Assembly (NCBI GenBank): GCA_014529385.2
Contig: CM043958.1
Span: forward strand, 79,293,025-79,355,024
DNA length: 62,000 bases
From: Adiantum capillus-veneris
Taxonomy: Eukaryota; Streptophyta; Polypodiopsida; Polypodiales; Pteridaceae
Direction of reading: 5' to 3'
The notes beneath the pieces were generated by a model. That model was not told where the DNA came from, did no database searches, and saw nothing but the letters and a program-made list of their open reading frames with translations. The translations under genes and the position numbers were made by a program. Positions 10,620-22,387 of this stretch are shown piece by piece. Each line of letters opens with the position of its first letter. Position 1 is the stretch's first letter.

Positions 10620-10975
10620 GGGGGGAGGGAGAGAGAGAGAGATTTCAACAACGAAAATAATAATCTAGCTCTCAAGTCTCTCTGGTCTTATTTGTGCCAT
10701 GCCTCATAGCTCTTGCATAGGAGGGCAACACACAGTCATAGGGAAATGGCTATCTCCCGATAATATTGCGATAGACCAAGCACAAATTCCATAATCAATC
10801 GACCAGGCACATAGTAGCGACCCATAAGCTGTAGAGCATCAATGGAAAATGCCCATCTCATCATCATCAGCCTCCATTTTTATCTTTATTCGAATGTATC
10901 TATCTAGCCCGGTTGGTTGTCCATGATTGTTTCTTTTGTAGCTCCCATTTGGTATTCTATGGCATTGTTTTTGAA

Positions 10976-11025
<50 letters not shown>
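10066..11025. other. Non-coding DNA with GA microsatellites
   Basis: No supported gene. (GA)n with a G run at about 10566-10641, the second copy of the dispersed repeat (10790-10845), and (GA)n at 10980-11025 abutting the 3' end of the LINE that follows on the minus strand. Confidence 0.75.
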
Positions 11026-11032
<7 letters not shown>

Positions 11033-13170
11033 ATCGTCCTTGGAGGTCAAATATGACCTATGGGACTAAATGAACATGTCACATGGTGTGAGTGGAGGTC
11101 ATAAGTGACTCTCGATGATAAAAAATGGCTGAGCGTCGCAATAGAGAGTCCACATCCTGGTCAGGAGAGGAAGGTATGTAGGGAGAGCTCATGGCTGAAT
11201 ATATGGGGAAACTTGAGGACCTAATGTGGTCAAACAATGAGCACTCAAGTAGTGTGTGGTACTCCCTCTCTCGCACTTGACGAGGGCATAAGGTGCAAAG
11301 TCAATAAGACTCCAGCTTGCCAGTTCCCCAACGCCCTGTCTTAGAGCGTAGAGAATGCGAGCTAAGACGAATGGAGGCAATGGTGCGGATCACACTCAAT
11401 GGGATGGGCTCAAGGATGTAGGGATGGGTTCGGTTACCGCGCTCGGAGAAGAAGAGAGATTTGTAGTTTGGGACAATGTGTGTGGTGAAATGGATGAAGC
11501 GAGAACCTCCAGATTTCTCCCAAGCCGTGATACATTGGCGTTGTAAGAAGGCCTCATTAACTTGGGAGTCGATCGAGGCATCCTTGACCAAGTGACATGC
11601 ATCCCATCTTCCAAACCATTTCTTGATGTCAAGCATCCACCTTGAACTTAATATTTTGCTCTTGCATGTCTTTTGGACCTTTTGACTTGCTTCATATGCG
11701 ATTCTAGGAAGTCGATACAAAGGGCTACATTGTGTCTTAAGCATGTACTTCACAACCCTTTGCATGCCCAAGACCTCAATGGGAAGCGATCCGGACTCAA
11801 GAAGTAAGAGAATGTAGGGTGTTTGTGTCTTGACTTGGAAAAAGTTGGTTAGAAAACACTTTTGGACATTCTCAAACTCTTTCCAAGTAGACTCCCCGAC
11901 GCTACCACCCCACACCTCCACTCCATAAAGAAGCACCGGTGTCACCAATGTGTCAAAGAGGTACTTTTTGAGAGCCCAACACTTGATCTCTCTAGCATTG
12001 CACATGTTCTCAAATGCATAATAAGCCCTCTTTCTTGCTTCCAAGCGACGCATTACGCAATCCTTCCATCTATGATTGGATGGAATCTCAAGGCCAAGGT
12101 ACTTGAAGCTATCTACCACTTCAAAGCAAGTTGCTCATTGTTGTATACAATGCATGGATTTTCATCATTGAGGGTCTTTATAAGCATAAACTTGGTTTTG
12201 GATCCATTCACGATCAACTTGCTATGTAGGCAAAAGCGTTCCAAGACACTCATAAGCTTTTGCGCATTTCTAAGGTATGTGCCAAGAGCACTACATCATT
12301 GGCATAAAGCAAAAGCATGATCACCGCATTTCCGATCTTAACCTCTTCTATGCCTTCTTGTTGCATAAAATCAAGAACCATGCATTCCAATTCATCGATG
12401 AGTAGCCCAAAGAGGGTTGGGGAAAGTGGGCATCCTTGTTTGACACCAATGGTGCTTGCAAAAAATTCTGAAATTCCATCTCCCATACGTAGTTGACAAA
12501 TCACTTTTTGGTAGATGCGAAAGATTGCATGCATAAATTCTCTCGGCACTTGAAGGCTTTGCATACATCTCCAAAGATTTCCTCACGGTACCATGTCAAA
12601 AGCTTTCTTGAAATCCACAAAGCAACAATACAACTTTTTTCTTTTCAATCAAGACGCTTCCATAAGAACTCGAAGAGTGACAAGGTGATCAATAGTGCTA
12701 TGATGCTTTCAAAAACTTTCTTGGCCTAGCGCACATTTGCTGTTCTTTTCAGCCCATTTACTTATCTTCATCTCCATGATACATCCAAATAACTTTGCCA
12801 TCAAAGAACCAACCATTATAGTGCGGTAGTTGTTCACATTCTTTACATCTTCTCCTTTGTGCAACGGTTTGATCCAATTTTCACTCCAATCATGAGGCAT
12901 GCCATGCTGAAGTGCAAGGTTAAACATATCGTATATCCAATATCGTGTTTTCTTGCTTGTCCATTTAATCATTTCAGCCTTGAAACCTTGAAGGTTCCCT
13001 GCCTTACGGGTAGCAAGTTTCTCAAGCGCGCAGCATACATCTTCAATGGTAAAGAAGGGAGGCATAAACGGAAGGGAGCTACAACACTCCATCTTATCAA
13101 CATTGGGTTGCTCATAGAGTTTCTTGCAATGTGTATACATATCCTCAAGAGTCAAGTCACCAAAGCTTCT
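11026..13170 (-). mobile_element. 5'-truncated LINE (LINE-1)
   Basis: The reverse-transcriptase and C-terminal part of a non-LTR retrotransposon on the minus strand. The 3' untranslated part (about 11026-11290) matches 60490-60705 of LINE-2 (shared GACCTATGGGAC, GTGACTCTC, GAGAGTCCACA-like and TCATGGCTGAA words). In both copies the 3' end runs into a GA/CT microsatellite. The upstream edge near 13170 abuts a hairpin repeat. Confidence 0.8.
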
Positions 13171-13185
13171 GGAACGCGGCGTCAC
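11301..13185 (-). pseudogene. LINE reverse transcriptase, frameshifted
   Basis: Minus-strand frames in order: an N-terminal RT block (FTIEDVCCALEKLATRKAG, NWIKPLHKGEDVKNVNNYR), a catalytic-type CFVDFKKAFD near 12610, GVKQGCPLSPTLFGLLIDEL near 12420, then the motif YANDVVLL at about 12300, where LINE-2 has YADDVVLL. The first Asp of the catalytic pair is therefore changed to Asn. A long C-terminal frame follows (11301-12119, beginning FKYLGLEI and including YYAFENMCNA and the LYGVEVWG block). At least three frame changes separate the parts. The enzyme copies element RNA at the target site; this copy must be dead. Confidence 0.85.
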
Positions 13186-13259
13186 ATATTGATTTGGGGG
13201 TTTTTCAAATTCTCAAAAGACTCTACAAGAAACCTTTGACTTGGCAAACCTCGGTACGA

Positions 13260-13314
<55 letters not shown>
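13170..13314. repeat. Hairpin repeat copy with GA tract
   Basis: GACGCGG-like hairpin remnant, TTGATTTGGGGG, TTTTTCAAATTCTCAAAA, about 45 bp of spacer, then (GA)n at 13263-13314. The order is the same as at 9968-10065, so the family carries its own GA tract. Confidence 0.6.
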
Positions 13315-14699
<1,385 letters not shown>

Positions 14700-15320
14700 T
14701 CGAAATGTAAGAAAAGTTGACAATGCCATGTGTCCTATCCTCTTTAATTGGCAGGTTTTGCTCAATTTCTGGTTCGCTCGACAAATCTTGCTCGGTCTTT
14801 GGAATTCCTCCCCTGATAGTAGTAACCCTCTTTTGCCAGCGTTCTTCTGTCAATGTTTCTTCCATTTTCAATTGAGTGGGGCAAACCAATCAGCTTTGTA
14901 CACCAACACATTATATGCACTCCAGGACTTGGGAAGCGAGAATATTTTGTCTTTTGGCCAGTGCCAGGCTCTACAATCAATTTCTGATTCGCAGGCAGAA
15001 GGAAACGACGATGACAACACTTCCAAGAGTCTACTAATTAGAAGCCTTTCGTAAATCCTCAATTTATGTCCCATCACCATGAGCTCCATATCCTTCAAGC
15101 GAAAGCTTCTGTCATCCCAGATATGTGAAAGGTTAGAGATTTCTTCGTTGTTCACCTGCCAAGCAACTTCCCTCCAAAAGGGGTCCAAGGAGCCCCTTCC
15201 AAGTTTGGAGAGCCAAGGGAACCAATTCAAGAGAAATCCTTGAAGTATCTGAAATTCTCTCTCCATACGAGAGTAGAGGCTGCTTTGTTACAAAACTAAA
15301 AGTTTCATATATCACTATTT
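14700..15320 (-). pseudogene. LINE C-terminal fragment (LINE-3 family, copy a)
   Basis: Minus-strand frames with KDKIFSLPKSWSAYNVL and ADWFAPLNRKWKKHW align with the block GMYHAIIHKKNWCSPLNKLW in the LINE remnant at 35340-37090. This is the region of plant LINE ORF2 proteins between the reverse transcriptase and the C-terminal zinc-binding domain. Several frame changes. It is a separate insertion of the same family. Confidence 0.6.
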
Positions 15321-15545
15321 CACATCAAATGTATGTATGACACCCTTTTTCCCTAAGACTTTTTTTCAAAACTCACAATTTGTGAGTGAATTAGTATGAA
15401 GCACAACATGAAATCACAAAAGAACCTCAAGATCCGACCGAGCCTTGAGATAGTGAAGATTACAAGTTGGATTTCTAATGCCTCTCATCGAGGCTTATCC
15501 TCACCGTCTTAACAAAGTAGGTGAACTGTAGTCCTAGTCTTTACT

Positions 15546-15680
15546 TGTGAGCCGTGGAACTGCCCTCCCTCGATCCTCCACCCAACCTCCCTTTATAGGC
15601 CTTGCCCCTAGGATCCCGTCTCCATTAGCAGCCGGCCCTTGGCCTGATCCTTGACCTCCAGGGTGACCCTTGGCTTGACA
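15546..15680 (-). repeat. Element C 3' LTR
   Basis: 135 bp, TG...CA when read on the minus strand, with a TATAAAGGGAGGTTGGG promoter-like segment shared with the other C LTR and close to the A LTR. The polypurine tract AAGGGGGAGTAA (minus strand) abuts it at 15681-15692. Confidence 0.8.
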
Positions 15681-15692
15681 TTACTCCCCCTT

Positions 15693-16893
15693 GGAGAAGC
15701 ATTTTCGTCCTTGAAAACAAGAGTGATGATACACTAATGTTTTCCACATTGGGATCCTTCATGGATCTAGTTGTTTGCTTGATCATAACATGGTTCAATA
15801 GGAGGTTCAATGAAATCAAGAATAGCATCGTGATTTTCCACATTGTTGTCCATTTGCAACCATCTCGTGTTATTAGTTCCTATCTAATCATAGTGTGTAG
15901 ACTCCATTTAGAACACACATGAGCATGCTAAATGAGTTATCACAACAAAGATGTACCCAAAATAGCATCTTTGTTCACTTTCCATGAAAGGAACTTGTTG
16001 AAATAACTCATCAGCCAAGTTTAAGTCCTTGAATTGTTCTCAAGTTGTATCAGTAAACAACCCCACTAGAACTAGTGTTCAAGCTTGAGAAGCTGACTTA
16101 TACATCAAGAGACTAATCCTAGTCACAAACATGCTTTAACGTACGGTAAGAAATCTCCAAATAGAGCAATAAATGCTGACTAATTGGATTCTTGGTGCTT
16201 ACGTACACACAATGCGTATCCTTTAGCACAAGATTACACTTTGTAATCTGCCTATCCTCCCTGGATATTGAATATGCATGCCTCTCCAAATTAGCCTTTG
16301 CTTCATAAGCAATGAATGTGATGAATATCCATGCCGCTCCAAATTAGCCTTTGCTAAACACTAGGACCCATAACACCTAATGTGCATGCATTTAGCAAAA
16401 ACCAGGTTCGAAGGTGTATATCCATGATTATCTTTACCAATACTTATGGCGAATGTGATGTTCGTAGCACACATTAAAGAGGAACGTAAATAGTACTGAA
16501 AAGAAACTAAATATTAATCACTGGAATCATTTGCAAGCCTTGCTAAAATGTTTGAACCATAATAGAAGGTGAAACATTAAGCACTTCTAGGGACAAACAA
16601 TGAAACTTTTTTGTTAACAACTCAACACCTTGCTATATGTCTAAACAACCATCTGTAATGTTGTTGAGTAGTACTTGTACCTGAACCAGCCATTCTAAGA
16701 TCCAATAATTTTTGGCCACCAAAATTGCTCCTGATACGTCATGCTAAAAATGGTCTAGAAAATAGATTTGACCAGTACATATGGACTTTGTCGTGACACA
16801 TACGTAAAATAGTGGGCGCCAGTGTCAGTCCCAGAGACTCATATTCGCCACATGTGGAATATGTCTCAACTAAGGATGTCTGAAAAAAGTACA
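15693..16893 (-). other. Element C internal region, 3' part
   Basis: At 15693-15860 a decayed frame ends in FKDENASPRG just before the polypurine tract, matching FEDENSSLRGE at the end of element A pol, so C and A share ancestry. The rest (15860-16893) has no supported gene. Confidence 0.55.
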
Positions 16894-17023
16894 TGTCAGG
16901 ACAAGCGCAAGGACGGGCAGGATAAGGGAAAGGGAGTCCAACAAGGGCAAAGGACTAGGAGCCATGCTATATAGTGGGAGGTTGGGAGGTGGACTCCAAG
17001 GCACTAGTTCCCCTAGTCTCACA
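16894..17023 (+). repeat. Element A 5' LTR
   Basis: About 130 bp, containing the TATA-like GCTATATAGTGGGAGGTTGG. It matches 31456-31608 with scattered differences and small indels, so A is clearly older than B. The segment 17024-17040 (TTGTTATCAAGAGCCAG) is a degraded primer-binding site resembling the initiator-tRNA-Met type. Confidence 0.8.
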
Positions 17024-17040
17024 TTGTTATCAAGAGCCAG

Positions 17041-17816
17041 CTACTTTTAGGGAGGGCGTGGAGAACTTTTTGCATGTGCATGAGGGCAAGACAAGGAGCT
17101 CTGTCCTTGACAGTCCTCGATCAGACATTTTCGGTGGGCAACCCCGCTTGCGAGGAGGAGGGCCGACTATGGCACCTGGACCAAACACCCAGCTCATGGG
17201 CTTGACAGAGGCGCGCGGCCCTACTGAAGATTATACGTCTCTGTGGTGGGTGCTTTCAAGCCACAACCGCGGCGTGCTGAGCAATTTCTTGCATCTCGAC
17301 GTCGCTACAAAGAAATCCATGGTGCTGCAGGATTTGTTTTTCACACATTGGGCGCCCAACCGTTAGGGTTGGTGGCCAAACTCAAATTTTTCAAAGTTTA
17401 GGGGTGGGTACCCACAACAGGGATCCCCTCTTTTTGGTCGTGAATGACTAGGATTGTTTCCTAGGCACCGTACACTCATGGTAACGTCGTGATGCTGCAT
17501 AACTGCAAATAGGGGCTTTGAAATTTGCTTCCGACTGCGTCAAATCAACTTGGTGATATTCAATGGGTAAATTTACGGTCTCCTAAAGATCGAACTACCA
17601 ACAATATTTTTGGACGCTTTAAGCAACTTGGACTACCAACAAAATTTCGGGTTCCTTCAAGCTTGGAGCACGAACAAAATTAGCAAGGCTAATTACCGGT
17701 GTCTACGAGATTCTTTATCGATAATTACCGGTTGCGGTGCATCCTACATCTACAGAACATCTTATCGACATCAGGTATTTTTCTTGTTATTCCTTCCACT
17801 GCACTGTGTCGCCATG
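17041..17816 (+). other. Element A 5' leader
   Basis: No recognised protein. A 130-codon frame spanning the LTR and leader (16974-17366) has no similarity that I can recognise and is probably fortuitous. A 3' portion with repeated AATTACCGGT words lies at 17690-17730. Confidence 0.5.
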
Positions 17817-18990
17817 GATTCAGATATCAATATGACTTTTGATTCGAGCATAATACGCCTGATCCTGTCCATGACGGCTAGCAGTTAGATGCTCTCACAA
17901 AGAGTGTCCGCGACGCTACGACGGGTGACGATACTTATGAGCTACTTGATATTCAAGAATTTCGTGCACTTCAAACACGCATATCAGTCATGGAAGAAAA
18001 TTTTGCATCTTTAAATGAAAACGTCACTAAATTATCCACGTTAGTGATACAATTAATGCAACAACAGTTCAAGGGTCCTGCTAGCATGCACATGCATGAG
18101 CACGTTGCTACACAGGGGCAAGGCCCTTCTGATCAGGGACAAGGTCCATCTGCCGATGCTTTGCAGACTCTCACTACAGAAGAGGTGGATGAGTTGTTGA
18201 AAAACACCAAACCACTGACTTTTAAGGGAGAAGACGGAGATCTCAATAAGGATGAAGTGAATATTTTTCTCAGCAAGTGGGATGGAATTCACGCCTTACG
18301 GCGTGCTCCGGACGTAGTCAAAGCATTTCAAACAAGTTTAACTCTGGAGGGCAAGGCCTACAAATGGTGGATGTCTCTCAAGGAGAAGAATATCATACCA
18401 CAGAGTTGGGCAGATTTTGAAACTATGTTTCGGAGAGAATTCTTGCCTACAAATGAGGTAGATCGGAATTGGACGGCTTGGGACACGTGTTCCATGCGCC
18501 AATACCCATCATTACTTGAATATATATCTCACTATCGGGATGTTATCCTCAAGTTGGAAGGCCTAGACACCTTTCAGCAAGTATGTGGGTTTATCCGTGG
18601 TCTGACGCTAGAGCTTAAGAAGCACGTCAAGACTCAAGACCCTAAAACACTTGAGGAAGCCATAGTGAAAGCACATATTCACGATGATCCAGATGAAAAG
18701 AAATCACATCATAATCACGTACCTGCTAATACACATGGTAATACACGCACATAGTACGGGCACAATAAAAGAAAATTTATAGTAGCCAATTCAGAAGCAT
18801 CTAAAAAACCCAAGGGGCCGAGAGGTCCTCTCTCTCCTGAGGACTTTGATAAAGCTAAGAAAGAGAAATTATGTTTTCAATGTTTAGGAAGCGGTCATGG
18901 AAAAAAGGATTGTCCCAAGGGGAAATCTGCTGCTCATGGCAAGGAGAAAGCAGTGCACACGGTGCAACTGCTGCCTCTTGAGTCTTCCTC
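17817..18990 (+). pseudogene. Element A gag
   Basis: An ATG at 17814-17816 starts a frame that shifts near 17880. The main frame 17990-18754 carries a coiled-coil-like N-terminus and the typical retrotransposon gag block (KAYKWWMSLKEKN, FRREFLPTN, YISHYRDVILKLEGL). A CCHC zinc knuckle (CFQCLGSGHGKKDC) is encoded at about 18870-18915, after a stop at 18752. The product would form the capsid and bind element RNA. Stops and a frame change make it a relic. Confidence 0.85.
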
Positions 18991-19019
18991 ACGATTCTCT
19001 AGAGTGGAAGTAACACACA

Positions 19020-19503
19020 CCGAGGTGGTGCATGAATGTTGTCTAACAGCTTCCATGTGGCAACCTTTGGACCACATGAGTTAGTACGTATGCACGGATC
19101 TCTGCAAGGGCATAAGGTGTGCATCTTGGTAGATGATGGTGCTACTCACAATTTTATCAATTATGGATTGGTGAAATAACTCAAATTGCCTCAAAATCTG
19201 AGTACCTACCGCTACAAGGTAGCAATGATGAACGGACATGATGCCAAAATCTGGGATACTCAAATTCGAGTTGTCTCGTTGGAAGTACAAGGCTACTCCA
19301 CATCCTTGGATTTTCATGTTATGAACACAGAGAGGGCAGACATGGTCCTTGGTAGGGAACGGTTGCATAGCCTAGGACCATCACTGAAGTGTAGCTATGA
19401 GCACAACAGCTTGATGTTCAATTCCCATGGCACACATGTGTTGTTGTTAGGAGAGAAGGAGGTACCTTCTTCACCATTGATATGTACAACAGAGCTTATG
19501 TAG
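19020..19503 (+). pseudogene. Element A aspartic protease
   Basis: The active-site region reads ILVDDGATHNFI at about 19110-19160, where the family consensus is D-S-G-A. A stop follows at 19177, then an open frame (19186-19503) with VLGRERLHSLG, the usual flap and C-terminal segment. In the intact element this enzyme cuts the polyprotein. Confidence 0.75.
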
Positions 19504-19669
19504 CTCGTTTTTTATAATGAAATAGATCAAGTTTTATTGTGTTACTAATTGTCTCATTTTCTCTCTAACATTGAATCTGTTGAACATTCCTCAACGCCGC
19601 ATGCTCTCTCTCATCTCTTCTACCAATGGCTACTTCCCAACAAGAAAAAGTTGCTAGTGAGTTAAAAAA

Positions 19670-20558
19670 TTTATTAAAGGAATTTCACAATGTTTTTCCT
19701 AATGATTTTCCACCAGGATTACCGCCAACGTGATCGGTGCAACATAGCATCGATGTGGTTGCAAACAGTAAACCTGTCAGTAAACCACCCTACCGCATGA
19801 GTTACTCTGAAGCTATTGAGGTAGAGCGTCAGCTTGTTGACTACCTTAGAAGAGGGTTTATCCAACCCAGTTCTTCACCATAGGCTTCTCCTATCCTATT
19901 AGTGAAGAAAAAAGATGGCAGTATGCGCATGTGCGTAGACTACCGTGGCTTAAATGTGGTTACTGTTAAGAACAATTACCCATTGCCACGCGTGGATGAG
20001 TTGTTCAATAACTTGTTGATATACCCAAAACTGCATTCCGAACAAGGTTTGGACACTGCGAGTTTTTGGTTATGCCTTTTGGGTTATCCAATGCGCCCGC
20101 AACATTTATGACACTTATGGATAGAGTCTTGAAGCCGTACTTGGGCAAATTTGTCATCGTTTTTCTCGTTGACATTCTAGTATACAGTTCTTCTGAAGAA
20201 GAACACTTACAACATCTGAGACATTTGTTCGAATTGTTACAACAAATAAATTATATGCCAAGGAATCTAAGTGTGATTTTCTAAAAGAAGAAATTCACTA
20301 TCTTAGGCATGTTATTTCAGCTAATGGGCTACATATGGATCAATCCAAAGTAGATACAATTCGGCAGTGGCCTTCTCCTAAAAATCTAGAAGAGTTATAA
20401 TTTTTCTAAGGATTTGTAGGTTTTTATCGAAGGTTCATTAAAAACTATGCTATATTGTTGTTCCCATGACGGACCAACTAAAAGGCAAAGGCAAAGATTT
20501 TCAGTGGGGACCCGCTCAACATCATAGTTTCGATACACTCAAGGATGCATTAGCTACA
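19670..20558 (+). pseudogene. Element A reverse transcriptase, interrupted
   Basis: RT blocks are [33 protein letters not shown], then an internal deletion after DELFNNLL (near 20017), then [13 protein letters not shown]. The catalytic motif is FLVDILVYS, where the family has a D-D pair, so the first Asp is Val. Stops occur at about 19730, 19880, 20282 and 20397. The frame stops at 20558, where element B is inserted, and RNase H resumes after 29500. Confidence 0.88.
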
Positions 20559-20563
20559 AGTCC
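20559..20563 (+). repeat. Target duplication AGTCC of element B (left)
   Basis: AGTCC immediately before the left LTR is repeated at 29501-29505 immediately after the right LTR. It falls inside element A's RNase H coding sequence, fixing the order of insertion. Confidence 0.95.
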
Positions 20564-21970
20564 TGTCATAATAATCAATATCTAATTCTCCTAAATGATT
20601 TTCTCATATTAAACTGATCATTTAATGTGAGGAAGTGCCAAGGGAGAAAAAGCTAGAATATTGGTTAAGTTAGCAGACCGGCCACAGTAGGGATCCAAAG
20701 GAGGGAAAATAGGGATCCAAAGGGGGGGCCATCTGCAAAAGAGCCATGTGAAACAACGGGCTAAAAAGACCCTAAGGTTCAGCCCATTAAGACTTCCAAA
20801 ATGCTAAGGTTCCAAAATTCAAAGGTTGTGTCCAAAGGTCAACCTTAGGGAAAATTGGATGCATAGTGTGTGTGCTCAAAAAGTCTTCCTGCATCCCTAC
20901 ATGGGAGGGGGCGAGCCCCAAAGCTAGGGGATGAGAGAGAAAACCACACACACACACACAGGCTCCCTTTACACAAAGGGAATGAGGGACACATGTCAGC
21001 TCCCTAGGCCAGATGCCCACAAGGTGTGCCCAATTCCTATTGGAAGACCCTTGAAGTGGACCAATGAGAATTAAGCTAGAGTAAATCTAGTTTAATTAAT
21101 TTAAAAACATTTAATAAAAGAAACCAATAAGAATTAAGTGTCCTAGAAGACTATTGGGCAGTCTCCCAAGAGGTCCAATGAGGCAAAAGCCAGCCTAACT
21201 TAGCAGCTAGGGCTCGCCCAAGAGAGAGAGGGGGCTGATTTTTGCTTGGCATTCACTCTCACATTCTCACACTGGACCATGTGTGAAGGAAAAATACTCT
21301 ATCTCCTCCCAAGCTTTAATGGAGAGCTCATCACCTACTCCAAGCTTGTGAGATAGAAGCCTACATCAACACTCTCTTGGCATGTGGATGCAAATCCAAC
21401 CAAGATCCAAGCTTCAATGCATGCTCATCTTCTCTACCAAGCTAATTACTAAGCTAAGCTATGCTAATATGAGTGATTATGTGAGGAGATGTACTTCTTT
21501 CTCGTAAGATACTTCTTTTTCCTCTCAATCTACTCTCATACCCTGCTAGCTCTCACCATCTTCGAAGGTGTGTGAGGTCTTGGGTCTGAGAACGGGGATA
21601 ATTCAAGTTGTGTTTGATTAAGTGTTTTGCTTGGTGTATGAAGCTTCCATCTTCATTGCACTAGCTAGTCTTGAAGGAACACAAAGAATTGTATTGTACA
21701 ATGTCTCTCTTGATGGGAGAAACCATAATACAAAGCCTTTTGGAGGGGGGACCGGCTCCATGCAAATCCGGTCCTCAATGTTGTCAATAGTTTAATTACT
21801 CTCTCTTTTGAAAGTATTGTCGATGCTATCTAACTAGGTGTTATGCTTTTTGTTGCTCTCTCCACCCAAGCACTCTTGTAATTCTCATTAGGAATCAACT
21901 CTAATGAAATGCCCACTATGTTCATGCTAAATTCCGCTACACAAAAGATTTTAGGCCATTAAATGTTACA
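20564..21970 (+). repeat. Element B 5' LTR
   Basis: Begins TGTCATAATAATC and ends AAATGTTACA. It contains a (CA)n stretch at about 20944-20960. A small frame inside it (20787-21020, minus) recurs twice in the right LTR only because the LTR sequence is repeated. Confidence 0.95.
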
Positions 21971-21971
21971 T

Positions 21972-21984
21972 TGGTATCAGAGCT
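21972..21984 (+). other. Element B primer-binding site
   Basis: TGGTATCAGAGCT starts one base after the LTR. TGGTATCAGAGC is the standard complement of the 3' end of plant initiator tRNA-Met, the usual minus-strand primer for these elements. Confidence 0.9.
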
Positions 21985-22387
21985 CAAGGTTTCTCTTTTC
22001 TTGCTCAAGAAGGGAGGTCCTCAAGCTAGCTACAAATGGTTGGTATTATTAATTGCCTGTGAGTAAGTAGAATAGGGATTTTTCAGCCTTGCAGTGCGCC
22101 TGCCTTTGTGCAGTTAACGGGGCATCACCGTCGAGAGCTATGGTCTTAATAGTGGAGTCCTACGGGGCTTGCCTACGGCTTAACCACTATTGAGCTATTA
22201 GAAGCTTGACAGGAGCCGGTGCTGTTTTGGTGTCGAAAGACCCTCTCTTCTATTCCTTGCAATTAATGGTATTCGAGCCGCGGGTACAGTAGCTTGAGTG
22301 CTTTTTCTAAAGGGGTAAAGAGGAGTAGCAACTAGGGCTTGAAGTGCCAAAGTACACCTAAAAAGTTTACACCTAAAAGTTGTTAGA
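21985..22387 (+). other. Element B 5' leader
   Basis: Untranslated leader between primer site and gag-pol start. No supported gene. Confidence 0.7.

Noticed and set aside
20787-21020. A 77-codon frame that recurs at 27809-28069 and 28316-28549
   Set aside because: It recurs because it lies in the duplicated LTR of element B; there are no protein motifs and it falls in non-coding LTR sequence.
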